A stretch of 64,000 nucleotides of DNA from Micromonospora sp. MH99 (GCF_021442385.1 NZ_MUZA01000029.1:1-64000), one strand, 5' to 3'; numbered from the stretch's first letter, positions 55,252 through 63,543 are shown. Notes: generated from the sequence alone by a model not told the origin. Numbers and translations are program-made.

Positions 55252-57552
55252 TCAACGTAGGTAGATGTTCGGGGTCGGCGGGCTGGCCATCTGATCGCCG
55301 ATGAAAAACCCCGGGTGTGGCGGCTGGTTGTAGGCGGTGTTCTGCCACGCGATCGCCACCCGGTACTGCGGGTCGTGCATCAGGGTGTGGATCCGGGTGC
55401 TGGTCGGCGTGGGCGTGCTGTAGATGCGCAGCGCCCGGCTGTCGGTGGTCCGCCAGATCACCTCCTCGCGCCAGTCGCCGAGGATGTCCCCCGAGAGCGC
55501 CGGCGTGGACTTGGTGCCGTTGTTGGACGCCACCTGGTCGCCGGTGAGCAGCCGGGTCTCGCCGCTGGTGCCGTACTTGTCGATCTTCGTACCGTCCAGC
55601 AGCTCCCGGACCGGGTCGCCGTCCCACCAGGCGAGGAAGTTGGCCGACGACGGCTTGCGGCCCACGTTCTGACCCCGGGTGTTGGAGAGCCCGGAGACTG
55701 CCGAGGACCACGACTCGGCGCCGGGGCTGCCCGCCCAGATGTCCGCCGAGACGCCCCGGCCGTTGTCCCCCGAGGCCGGCGTGGACCACAGGATCTGACC
55801 GGTACGGGCGTCCGCGAACCAGGAGCTGGGCTTGCTCCCGTCCTCGTCGACCTTGAACACCTCCAGGCCGGCGCGGCCCGGATCGAGGTCCCCGACGTGC
55901 AGGGCGTCGCCGTGCCCGTTGCCGGTCGAGTAGAGCAGCCGACCGTTGTCGTCGATCGTGGCGGCGCCGTAGACGATCTCCTGACGGCCGTCGGCGTCGA
56001 CGTCGGCCACCGAGAGCTGGTGGTTGCCCTGGCCGGCGGCGGCGCCGTTGCCGGACGAGTTCGAGTCGAACGTCCAGCGCTTGGTCAGCGTGCCGTTGCG
56101 GAAGTCCCACGCCGCGATGACCGCCCGGGTGTAGTAGCCCCGGGCCATGATCAGCGAGGGACGCTGCCCGTCCAGGTAGGCGGTGCCGGCGAGGAACCGG
56201 TCCACCCGGTTGCCGTACGAGTCGCCCCAGGACGACACGGTGCCGCGCGGCGGGTCGTAGTTGACCGTGGATGCGATCGCGCCGGTCTGGCCGTTGAACA
56301 TGGTCAGGTACTCCGGGCCGGAGAGCACGTAACCGCTGGAGTTGCGATAGTCCGCAGACGACGAGCCGATGAGCTGACCGGTGCCGGAGCGGGTGCCGTC
56401 GGCGGTCTTCATGGCCACCTCGGCGCGACCGTCACCGTCGTAGTCGTACACCTGGAACTGGGTGTAGTGGGCTCCGGCGCGGATGTTGCGGCCCAGGTCG
56501 ATCCGCCACAACCGGGTGCCGGTCAGGGTGTACGCGTCGACGTAGACGTTGCCGGTGTAGCCGGACTGCGAGTTGTCCTTGGCGTTCGACGGATCCCACT
56601 TGAGCACGATCTCGTAGGTGCCGTCACCGTTGAGGTCACCGACGGAGGCGTCGTTGGCGCTGTAGGTGTAGCTCTCCCCGCTGGGAGTGGTGCCCCCGGC
56701 CGGCACCTGCAACGGCACGTCCAGGTAGCCGTTGGCGAACTGCAGGGCGGGCGCGGACGCCGCCTGCTCGGCGCCGCCCGCCACGGCCCGCACGGTGTAC
56801 GCCGACCCGGCCGCCGCGCCGCTGTCGAGGTAGTTGGTGGCGCCGGTGATCGGGTTGGCGTTGACCCTGGTCGAGCCCCGGTAGAGGTTGAAGGCCACGC
56901 CGGAGGTCTCGGTGCCGAGCAGCCGCCAGGACACCAGGTTGCCGCTACCGGAGCGGACGCTGATCAACCCTCGGTCCAGGTTCTCCATCTGCTTCGCCCC
57001 GGCCGGAGGCGTCGTGGGTGGCGGCGTCGTCGGGGGCGGCGTCGTCGGAGGTGGCATCGTCGGAGGTGGCGTCGTGGGCGGTGGCGTCGTGGGCGGTGGC
57101 GTCGTGGGTGGCGGGGTGGTCGGGCCGTCGGTGGCCGGCGCCCCGGTGCAGGTGACGCCGTTGAGCGCGAAGCTGGTCGGCGCCGGGTTGCTGCTCGTCC
57201 ACGAGGCGTTGAACCCGAACGAGGCGGTGCCGTTGGTGGCGAGGGCACCGTTGTAGTCGACGTTGCGCGCGGTCACCTGTGCGCCGGACTGGGTGACGGT
57301 GGCGCTCCACGCCTGGGTGACCTGCTGCCCGGCGGCGTACGACCAGGTGAGGGCCCAGCCGTTGACCTCCTCGCCGAGGTTGGTGATGGTGACGCTGGCG
57401 CCGAAACCGCCCTGCCACTGGTTGCTGACCTGGTAGTCGACGCGACAGCCGACGGCGGCGGCCGAGGCGACGACAGTGCCGACGGTGCCGGCCACGACGG
57501 CGGCGGCCGTCGACGCGGCCAGCAGGATGAACCGTTGTCGTAACGGGTGCAT
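55252..57552 (-). CDS. Secreted rhamnogalacturonan lyase (PL11) with N-terminal CBM2
   Basis: The 766-residue protein has a Sec signal peptide (RQRFILLAASTAAAVVAGTVGTVVASAAA), a cellulose/xylan-binding CBM2 domain at about 35-135 (CRVDYQVSNQWQGGFGASVTITN, GWALTWSY, TSFALNGVTC), a Pro/Thr linker of about 45 residues made of TTPPP units, and a PL11 beta-propeller at about 185-766 with Ca-binding loops (DLNGDGTYE, DYDGDGRAE, DVDADGRQE). It would cut the rhamnogalacturonan I backbone of pectin. GGAGG lies before the ATG. A LacI-type operator candidate lies about 150 bases upstream. It points to plant-material use in soil. Confidence 0.93.
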   Translation of the reverse strand: MHPLRQRFILLAASTAAAVVAGTVGTVVASAAAVGCRVDYQVSNQWQGGFGASVTITNLGEEVNGWALTWSYAAGQQVTQAWSATVTQSGAQVTARNVDYNGALATNGTASFGFNASWTSSNPAPTSFALNGVTCTGAPATDGPTTPPPTTPPPTTPPPTTPPPTMPPPTTPPPTTPPPTTPPAGAKQMENLDRGLISVRSGSGNLVSWRLLGTETSGVAFNLYRGSTRVNANPITGATNYLDSGAAAGSAYTVRAVAGGAEQAASAPALQFANGYLDVPLQVPAGGTTPSGESYTYSANDASVGDLNGDGTYEIVLKWDPSNAKDNSQSGYTGNVYVDAYTLTGTRLWRIDLGRNIRAGAHYTQFQVYDYDGDGRAEVAMKTADGTRSGTGQLIGSSSADYRNSSGYVLSGPEYLTMFNGQTGAIASTVNYDPPRGTVSSWGDSYGNRVDRFLAGTAYLDGQRPSLIMARGYYTRAVIAAWDFRNGTLTKRWTFDSNSSGNGAAAGQGNHQLSVADVDADGRQEIVYGAATIDDNGRLLYSTGNGHGDALHVGDLDPGRAGLEVFKVDEDGSKPSSWFADARTGQILWSTPASGDNGRGVSADIWAGSPGAESWSSAVSGLSNTRGQNVGRKPSSANFLAWWDGDPVRELLDGTKIDKYGTSGETRLLTGDQVASNNGTKSTPALSGDILGDWREEVIWRTTDSRALRIYSTPTPTSTRIHTLMHDPQYRVAIAWQNTAYNQPPHPGFFIGDQMASPPTPNIYLR

Positions 57553-57704
57553 GAACTGCCTCCGGAGGATCCGGTGATGACCGCTGTGGTCCACCTGCCC
57601 TGCCCGGGAAGCACGGTGAACGGCCCGCCGACGTGACGGCGAACGGCGATCTGGTCGGGGTGAAACGCCCTGGAACTCGCGGATCCGGCTCAGCCGCATC
57701 GTAG

Positions 57705-57718
57705 GGCAAGCGCTTTCC
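57705..57718. promoter_or_regulatory. LacI-family-type operator upstream of the lyase gene
   Basis: GGCAAGCGCTTTCC is a near-perfect palindrome centred on AAGCGCTT, the form recognised by many LacI-family sugar regulators (CG at the centre). It lies between the lyase gene and the divergent decarboxylase gene. The regulator is not encoded in the window. Confidence 0.55.
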
Positions 57719-57806
57719 GCTCCGCAATATCGACGACCGTCACGCCATGCGGCTCTTGACCCTCCCCCGCTGGCCTGATCAACTCGTCCGGGTGAGCGCC
57801 CCACAC

Positions 57807-59231
57807 ATGGACCCGGACGAGTTCCGCCGCGCCGGCCACGCCGTCGTCGACTGGATCGCCGACTACTGGACGACGCTGCACCAGCGGCCGGTCGCCCCGG
57901 CCGACCCACCCGGAACGGTCGCCGAGGCCCTGCCGAGCGCGCCGCCCACCACCGGCGGCGAGCCGGTCGAGGCGGTCCTCGCCGATCTGGACGCGATAGT
58001 CCTACCGGGCCTGACCCACTGGCAGCACCCTGGTTTCTTCGGCTACTTCCCCGCGAACACGTCCGGTCCGAGCCTGCTCGGCGACCTGGTCAGTTCCGGG
58101 CTCGGCGTGCAGGGCATGCTCTGGGCCAGCAGCCCGGCCTGCACCGAGCTGGAGACGGTCATGATGGACTGGCTGGCCCAGCTGCTCGACCTGCCGCAGC
58201 GCTTCCGGTCGAGCGGCGCCGGCGGCGGCGTCATCCAGGACTCGGCCTCCTCGGCGACCCTGGTGGCCACCCTCGCCGCCCTGCACCGCGCCAGCGCGGG
58301 TCGCTGGCGCGTCGCCGGCATCGACCGGCGCTACCGCGCGTACACCTCAGTGCACGGGCACTCCTCGATCGAGAAGGCCGTACGGATCGCCGGGTTGGGC
58401 GGCGACGGGATCCGGCCGATCGACGTGGACCCGGACACCCAGGCGCTGCGCCCCGCCGCGCTGCGGGCCGCGATCGAGGCGGACCTGGCCGCCGGGGACG
58501 TACCCGCCATCGTCGTCGCCACCATCGGCACCACCTCCACCACCGCCGTCGATCCGCTGCCCGAGATCGGGGCGATCTGCGCCGAGTACGGGATCTGGCT
58601 GCACGTCGACGCGGCGTACGCGGGCGCCGCCGCCGTCTGCCCCGAGCTGCGCTGGTCACACGCCGGCCTGGAGTACGCGGACTCCTACTGTTTCGACCCG
58701 CACAAGTGGCTGCTCACCGGCTTCGACTGCGACGCGTTCTGGGTGGCCGACCGCGCCGAGCTGATCGAAGCGCTGACCGTGCTCCCGGAGTTCCTGCGCA
58801 ACGCCGCCTCCGAGTCCGGGGCGGTGATCGACTACCGGGACTGGCAGGTGCCCCTCGGCCGCCGCTTCCGGGCCCTGAAGCTGTGGTTCGTGCTGCGCTG
58901 GTACGGCGCCGAGGGGCTACGGGCGCACATCCGCTCCGGCGTGGCGCTGGCCGCCCGGTTCGCCGACCGGGTCCGCGCCGACGACCGGTTCGAGCTGGCC
59001 GCGGCGCACCCGTTCTCGCTGGTCTGCTTCCGGCTACGCGCCGACGACGACACCAACGCCGAGCTGCTGGCCCAGGTCAACGGCACCGGACGCGTCCACC
59101 TGACCCACACCCGCGTGGCCGGCCGGTACACGCTGCGACTGGCCGTCGGCGCACCGCAGACCGTTGAGGCGCACGTCGACGAGGCGTGGACGCTCCTCGC
59201 CGAGGCGGCGGACAAGCTGCTGACACCCTGA
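57807..59231 (+). CDS. Group II pyridoxal-dependent decarboxylase (aromatic L-amino-acid decarboxylase-like)
   Basis: The 474-residue protein has the AADC layout: N-terminal FRRAGHAVVDWIADYW, HPGFFGYFPANTSGPSLLGDL, the cofactor-binding HVDAAYAGAAAVCPELR and the PLP-lysine motif DPHKWLLTGFDCDAFWV near residue 310. Substrates of this group include tryptophan, DOPA, tyrosine and phenylalanine; which one is used cannot be told. The start is ATG 57807 or GTG 57792 (five codons earlier); neither has a strong ribosome site. The stop codon is also the first triplet of a tandem repeat array. Confidence 0.9.
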   Translation: MDPDEFRRAGHAVVDWIADYWTTLHQRPVAPADPPGTVAEALPSAPPTTGGEPVEAVLADLDAIVLPGLTHWQHPGFFGYFPANTSGPSLLGDLVSSGLGVQGMLWASSPACTELETVMMDWLAQLLDLPQRFRSSGAGGGVIQDSASSATLVATLAALHRASAGRWRVAGIDRRYRAYTSVHGHSSIEKAVRIAGLGGDGIRPIDVDPDTQALRPAALRAAIEADLAAGDVPAIVVATIGTTSTTAVDPLPEIGAICAEYGIWLHVDAAYAGAAAVCPELRWSHAGLEYADSYCFDPHKWLLTGFDCDAFWVADRAELIEALTVLPEFLRNAASESGAVIDYRDWQVPLGRRFRALKLWFVLRWYGAEGLRAHIRSGVALAARFADRVRADDRFELAAAHPFSLVCFRLRADDDTNAELLAQVNGTGRVHLTHTRVAGRYTLRLAVGAPQTVEAHVDEAWTLLAEAADKLLTP

Positions 59232-59342
59232 CCGCGCGAGCGCCGGCCGACCGCGCGCGTCCCGGCTGACCGCGCGCGTCCCGGCTGACCGCGCGCGTCC
59301 CGGCTGACCGCGCGCGTCCCGGCTGACCGCGCGAGCGTCCCT
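59229..59342. repeat. 19-bp tandem repeat starting on the decarboxylase stop codon
   Basis: Six units begin at 59229, 59248, 59267, 59286, 59305 and 59324, with consensus TGACCGCGCGCGTCCCGGC. The first three bases of unit 1 are the TGA of the decarboxylase gene. Five of six units carry this TGA; with a 19-base period the copies fall into all three reading frames. Confidence 0.85.
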
Positions 59343-59539
59343 GCCGGTCCGGCAGGCCGCTGACTGCGCGGGCGCCGTTGGTCAACTCCAGGTCGCCGAT
59401 GTGGCGGCATAACGGCGCGGGGACACCGCCAGATCGGCGATCCGCAGTCGATCTCCCGCCATGACGCCGGCAGGAATCCGCAACCTGGCCGGCCTGGCGG
59501 CGCGGGTCAGGGCGGGGCGGCTCCGATCCGGCAGCCGGA
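59343..59539. other. Gap between the tandem repeat and the TauE gene
   Basis: About 200 bases without a convincing gene, ribosome site or strong hairpin. It lies between two convergent genes. Confidence 0.4.
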
Positions 59540-60643
59540 TCAGCGCGGGGCCGGCGTTCCGACGACGGTGAGACCGGCCGGCGTGCCGTCGCCGACAGCA
59601 CCGGCTACTGCGACGCCCGAAACGACAGCACCCGGCCGAAACGGGGCCGACTGAGAAACCGCCGACGCTCCGGCGGCGGTGGTAGTGGCGGTTGCGGCGG
59701 TCGCGGTCGCGGTCGCGACGGTGGTAGTGACGGTCGCGGGGGTGGCGGCGGTCGCGGCGGTCGCGGTCGCGACGGTGGCGCGGGCTCGGCGGGTGCGGTG
59801 CAGGGCCCGCACGGCGAAGACGAGCGCGGTCAGCCAACCGACGGCCAGCAGGGCGTACAGGGTGGGGCGGAGCGGGCCGTCCAGCCCGGCGGACCGGATC
59901 AGGGTGCGGGCGTTGCTCAGCACGATCACGCCACCGACCGCCGCGCCCAGCAGTTGGGCGGGCACGATGCGCACCAGCCAGGCAGCCAGCGGGGCGGCGA
60001 TCAACCCGCCGATCAGCAGGGCCACGACGGTGGGGAGCAGAAACCCCTCCGTGCCCAGCCCGATCAGGAACCCGACGCTCGCGGCGCCGGCCACGACGAA
60101 CTCGGCGGTGTCGACCGAGCCGATCACCTTGCGGGGCTCCATGCGACCGGAGACCAGCAGCGCCGGGGTGGCGACCGGGCCCCACCCGCCGCCGCCTGTC
60201 GCGTCGACGAAGCCGGCGACCAGGCCCAGGGGGCCGAGGAAGCGGCCGCGCAGCCGCCCGCCGGCCCGGCCGGTTCGCAGCGGTCGGGCGAAGCGCACCA
60301 GCAGGTACGCGCCGAGGGCGAAGAGGATGGCGGCCATCCACGGCGCCGCCGACTCGGTGGAGATCGAGCTGAGCAGGGTGGCTCCGGCGAACGCGCCGAT
60401 CGCGCCGGGCAGGGCGATGCGGGTCACCACCCGCCAGTCGACGTTGCCGAACCGCCAGTGCGCGACCCCGGCCGCGAGCGTGGTGCCGATCTCGGCCAGG
60501 TGCACCGACGCCGAGGCGGCGGCGGGGGCGACCCCGACGACCAGCAGCAACGTGGACGAGGTCAACCCGTACGCCATACCGAGCGAACCATCGATCAACT
60601 GCGCGACGAGCCCGACCAGAGCGAGGACCAGTAGCTTGCGCAC
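59540..60643 (-). CDS. TauE/SafE-family sulfite/organosulfur exporter-like membrane protein
   Basis: The first 270 or so residues form a TauE/SafE domain with eight membrane helices and the duplicated motif (GSLGMAYGLTSSTLLL near residue 19; GGGGWGPVATPALLVSGR near 155). Such proteins export sulfite, sulfoacetate or related anions. The last 90 residues are an unusual Ala/Thr/Val low-complexity tail (ATVATATAATAATPATV type) encoded by degenerate 6-9 bp DNA repeats at 59690-59785, followed by a Gly/Val-rich end. The GTG start has AGGGGG 6 bases upstream. An operator-like palindrome lies 29 bases before the start. Confidence 0.87.
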   Translation of the reverse strand: MRKLLVLALVGLVAQLIDGSLGMAYGLTSSTLLLVVGVAPAAASASVHLAEIGTTLAAGVAHWRFGNVDWRVVTRIALPGAIGAFAGATLLSSISTESAAPWMAAILFALGAYLLVRFARPLRTGRAGGRLRGRFLGPLGLVAGFVDATGGGGWGPVATPALLVSGRMEPRKVIGSVDTAEFVVAGAASVGFLIGLGTEGFLLPTVVALLIGGLIAAPLAAWLVRIVPAQLLGAAVGGVIVLSNARTLIRSAGLDGPLRPTLYALLAVGWLTALVFAVRALHRTRRARATVATATAATAATPATVTTTVATATATAATATTTAAGASAVSQSAPFRPGAVVSGVAVAGAVGDGTPAGLTVVGTPAPR

Positions 60644-60671
60644 GAGCGCCCCCTGACTTTTCGGTATCTCC

Positions 60672-60688
60672 TATCGACTTGGTCGACA
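60672..60688. promoter_or_regulatory. Operator-like palindrome upstream of the TauE gene
   Basis: TATCGAC-TTG-GTCGACA is an inverted repeat of 7+3+7 bases with one mismatch. It lies 29 bases before the GTG of the TauE gene, in the promoter position. The nearby Rrf2-type gene is a candidate regulator; Rrf2 proteins often control sulfur genes. Confidence 0.5.
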
Positions 60689-60863
60689 ATGCGCCACGGG
60701 ACAGCACGGGTCAAGCCCCCGACCGGGGGATGGGACGCCACCGCGCGGCACAGCCCGGCCGGACCAGCGGGCGACGTACCCCGGCACTGCCACGCATCCC
60801 CGCAGACCAACCGCCCGGACGCACCCCCGCGCACGGCGCCGCGACCGCGCACGCACCACCACG

Positions 60864-60918
60864 GCGAGATCTTGGACAGTTTCCGTTCGACGCGAACGGA
60901 AACTGTCCAAGATCTCGC
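60864..60918. repeat. Perfect 26-bp palindromic element with 3-base spacer
   Basis: The arm GCGAGATCTTGGACAGTTTC continues through CGTTCG and is matched exactly by the complementary arm ending at 60918; the spacer is ACG. A 55-base perfect hairpin with low-GC arms in such GC-rich DNA is striking. It lies in a gene-free interval between the TauE gene and the 17-bp repeat array. Confidence 0.88.
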
Positions 60919-60944
60919 GAAGCCGCGCCGCCATAGAGCGTGAA

Positions 60945-61239
60945 GCGCGGGCTCAGAACCGCGCGGGCTCAGACCGGACGCGGGCTCAGACCGGACGCGG
61001 GCTCAGACCCGCGCAGGCCCAGACCGGACGCGGGCTCAGACCCGCGCAGGCCCAGACCGGACGCGGGCTCAGACCCGCGCAGGCTCAGACCGGGCGCAGG
61101 CTCAGACCCGCGCAGGCTCAGACCGGACGCAGGCTCAGACCGGACGCAGGCTCAGACCGGACGCAGGCTCAGACCGGACGCAGGCGCAGACCGGACGCAG
61201 GCGCAGACCGGACGCAGGCGCAGACCGGGCGCGGGCTCA
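60945..61239. repeat. 17-bp tandem repeat starting on the Rrf2 stop codon
   Basis: About 17 units of roughly 17 bp, on the minus strand TGAGCCTGCGTCCGGTC with variants TGCGCC and TGGGCC at the start. The unit nearest the gene begins exactly with the TGA of the Rrf2 gene (61237-61239). A few units are 16 bp. No gene is plausible within the array. Confidence 0.85.
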
Positions 61240-61701
61240 GATCCAGGCGCGGGGGTCGGCGACCAGCTCGGTGACCCGGGGCGGCAACGTGCCGGCGGCC
61301 ACGTCGGCGACGCTTACCAGTTCGAGGATCTCCCGCTCACTGGCGCGCAGCGCGATCCAGACCTCCTGCAGGGCACGGGCCGGACCGTGGTAGCCGAGCT
61401 GTTCGGGGCGCTGCCCCCGGACGTGCGCGAGCGGCCCGTCGATCACCCGGATCACCTCCGCGAGGGAGATCTCCTCGGCCGGGCGGGCCAACCAGTAGCC
61501 GCCCTCCGGGCCGCGCTGGGCGTGCACGATGCCACCCCGACGCAGTTGCAGCAGGATGCTCTCAAGGAACTTCGGCGGGATCTCCTGCGCACGCGCGATC
61601 TGGTCGGCGGTGACCGGCCGCCCCCGCCCGGGGCCACTGGCCGTCGCGGCGAGCTCGGCGGCCGCGCGGAGGGCGTAGTCGACCCGGGCGGAGAGACGCA
61701 T
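61237..61701 (-). CDS. Rrf2-family transcriptional regulator without Fe-S cysteines
   Basis: The 154-residue protein has the Rrf2 winged helix: MRLSARVDYALRAAAELA, VTADQIARAQEIPPKFLESILLQLRRGGIV, then the wing QRGPEGGYWLARPAEEISLAEVIRVIDGPLA. It contains no Cys at all, so unlike IscR, NsrR or RsrR it cannot hold an Fe-S cluster; CymR, which controls cysteine metabolism, is the best-known member of that kind. The divergent-by-distance TauE exporter gene downstream supports a sulfur role. TAACCT lies 7 bases before the ATG, so the mRNA is probably leaderless. Confidence 0.9.
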   Translation of the reverse strand: MRLSARVDYALRAAAELAATASGPGRGRPVTADQIARAQEIPPKFLESILLQLRRGGIVHAQRGPEGGYWLARPAEEISLAEVIRVIDGPLAHVRGQRPEQLGYHGPARALQEVWIALRASEREILELVSVADVAAGTLPPRVTELVADPRAWI

Positions 61702-61708
61702 GCCGGCA

Positions 61709-61714
61709 AGGTTA
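61709..61714 (-). promoter_or_regulatory. -10 hexamer TAACCT of the leaderless Rrf2 gene
   Basis: TAACCT on the minus strand ends 7 bases before the ATG at 61701; no ribosome site lies between. Confidence 0.45.
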
Positions 61715-61936
61715 GCCCGCAGGTCATCCTGCCGGTTCGGCGACCCTCGGCCGATCGGTCACGCATCGACGAATAGCCAATAACGTCGTACGCCGTGATC
61801 CATCACCCGGTGGGGCCCGGAATGCCGATTCGGAGCGTCCTTATGCTGGGCGGGCGGTATGACTGCGGGACCGGTTACCCCGGCTCGGGCAGGACATTGA
61901 TAAACACCCGGATCCACCCGGGGGGAAGGCAACACG

Positions 61937-62599
61937 ATGACCGATGTCGCCACACGCACCTGGGATGGCATGACCATCCCGATCGCCGGCACCTATCGCC
62001 TCGATCAGGCGCACAAGCGGATCGGTTTCCTGTCCCGCCACATGATGGTGAGCCCGGTTCGGGGCGAGTTCGCCGAGGCGAGCGCGGAGATCTTCGTGGC
62101 GGAGGATCCGCTGCGCTCCGGGGTGACCGCCACCATCGCGGCGGCCAGCATCTCCACCGGAAGCGTCGACCGGGACACGCATCTCAAAAGCGCCGACTTC
62201 CTCGATGTGGAGAGTTATCCCACGCTCGAATATCGAAGCACGGGCATTAACTGGCAGAGCAACGAGGACCCGATTTTCTACTGGGCCCGCCTGCGAAACC
62301 ACCGACTTGGCGGACGAGGCAGAAGTCACAATCCCCCGCCGCAGTCCGAGGCCAATCGATTCGTGCTCACCGGCGAGTTGACGGTAAAGGGGATCACCCG
62401 CGCGGTAGACCTTCAGGTGAATTTCGGCGGTGCCCGGCGTGATCCGTACGGACAGAACATCTTCGGATTCAGCGCGACCGCCGAAATCAACCGGGAGGAC
62501 TACGGCCTGCTCTGGAATGTCGCGCTGGAGAGCGGCGGCGTTCTGGTCGGCAAGACCGTGCAGATCGAAATCGCCGGCGAGGCCATCCTCGAGGCGTAA
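61937..62599 (+). CDS. YceI-family lipocalin-like protein with an insertion
   Basis: The 220-residue protein has the YceI pattern: GTYRLDQAHKRIGFLSRHMMVSPVRGEF near the start, SISTGSVDRDTHLKSADFLDVESYPTLEYRST near residue 75-105, and LTGELTVKGITRAVDLQV near 148. YceI proteins form a beta-barrel that binds polyisoprenoids or other amphiphiles. No signal peptide is seen. Between the usual strands sits an insertion of about 25 residues (NEDPIFYWARLRNHRLGGRG...) rich in Arg and aromatic residues. Local codon third positions are less GC-rich than in the neighbours. The TAA stop is the first triplet of a 23-bp repeat. Confidence 0.88.
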   Translation: MTDVATRTWDGMTIPIAGTYRLDQAHKRIGFLSRHMMVSPVRGEFAEASAEIFVAEDPLRSGVTATIAAASISTGSVDRDTHLKSADFLDVESYPTLEYRSTGINWQSNEDPIFYWARLRNHRLGGRGRSHNPPPQSEANRFVLTGELTVKGITRAVDLQVNFGGARRDPYGQNIFGFSATAEINREDYGLLWNVALESGGVLVGKTVQIEIAGEAILEA

Positions 62600-62665
62600 C
62601 AGCAACGCCGGATCAGGCGTGACAGCAACGCCGGATCACGCGGGACAGCAACGGCGGATCAGGCT
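62597..62665. repeat. 23-bp tandem repeat spanning the convergent yceI and tesB stop codons
   Basis: Three units begin at 62597 (TAA), 62620 (TGA) and 62643 (GGA), each followed by CAGCAACGCCGGATCA-type sequence. Unit 1 starts with the TAA of the YceI gene, and the TGA of the convergent tesB gene lies inside unit 3. Confidence 0.85.
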
Positions 62666-63543
62666 CCGACGCGGCGCAGCAGACCCTCCTGCACGGCGCT
62701 GGCGATCTGTCGGCCGTCGGTGGTGAACATCCGGCCGGTGGCCAGCCCTCGGGCGCCGGACGCCGACGGGCTCCAGCAGTCGTAGAGGAACCACTCGTCG
62801 GCGCGGAACGGCCGGTGGAACCACAGCGCGTGGTCCAGGCTCGCGCCGACCACACCGCCCGGCCCCCACACCTCACCGTGCACGGAGAGCACCGAGTCGA
62901 GCAGGGTGAGGTCCGAGGCGTACGTGAGCGCGCACGCGTGCAGCAGCGGGTCGTCGGGCAGCTTGCCGTCGATGCGCATCCAGACCCGCTGGTGCGGGTC
63001 GGCGGGCCGGTCGCCGGGGCGGACCCAGCCGGGCTCCCCCACGTAACGCACGTCGATCGGGCGGGGGATCTGCCCCCAGATGCCCAGACGCTCGGGATAG
63101 CGGGAGAGCCGGTCGGACATCGTCGGCACGTCCTGCGGGGCGGGCACGTCCAGCGGCGCGGGTGCCTGGTGGTCCAGCCCCTCCTCGGTCCGCTGGAACG
63201 ACGCCGACATGAAGAAGATCGGCTTGTCGTGCTGGAGGGCGACCGCCCGGCGCACCGAGAAGGACCTGCCGTCGCGGATGTTCTCCACCTGGTACTCGAT
63301 CGGCTCGACCGGGTCACCGGGGCGGACGAAGTAGCCGTGCAGCGAGTGCACGAACCGCTCCGGGTCCACCGTGCGGCCGGCGGCGACCAGTGCCTGACCG
63401 GCAACCTGGCCGCCGTACACCCGTTGTGGACCGACCGGGGGGCTCATCCCCCGGAAGGTCATCTCCCCGGTCGGGTCGAGGTCCAGCACTTCCAGCAGCT
63501 GGTCGACCGCTGCCTGGCCGACCGCGACCCGACCGTCGCTCAC
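62659..63543 (-). CDS. tesB: Acyl-CoA thioesterase II (TesB)
   Basis: The 294-residue protein is a double hot-dog thioesterase. Family features are VYGGQVAGQALVAAGRTVD and SLHGYFVRPGD near residues 40-75, the FSVRRAVALQHDKPIFFMSASFQ strand pair, HACALTYASDLTLLDSVL with the catalytic Asp near 212, and SLDHALWFHRPFRADEWFLYD. It hydrolyses medium- to long-chain acyl-CoA. The GTG start overlaps the stop codon of the pyruvate kinase gene as GTGA, so both are translationally coupled, and pyk-tesB adjacency is also known in mycobacteria. Confidence 0.93.
   Translation of the reverse strand: MSDGRVAVGQAAVDQLLEVLDLDPTGEMTFRGMSPPVGPQRVYGGQVAGQALVAAGRTVDPERFVHSLHGYFVRPGDPVEPIEYQVENIRDGRSFSVRRAVALQHDKPIFFMSASFQRTEEGLDHQAPAPLDVPAPQDVPTMSDRLSRYPERLGIWGQIPRPIDVRYVGEPGWVRPGDRPADPHQRVWMRIDGKLPDDPLLHACALTYASDLTLLDSVLSVHGEVWGPGGVVGASLDHALWFHRPFRADEWFLYDCWSPSASGARGLATGRMFTTDGRQIASAVQEGLLRRVGA

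Noticed and set aside
59229..61239. CRISPR array
   Set aside because: The repeats are directly adjacent 17-23 bp units with no unique spacers, and no cas gene is present in the window.
60940..61776. An open frame through the 17-bp repeat array with a Pro/Arg/Asp-rich product
   Set aside because: It is the repeat read in one direction and then the antisense of the Rrf2 gene. No start signal or codon bias supports it.
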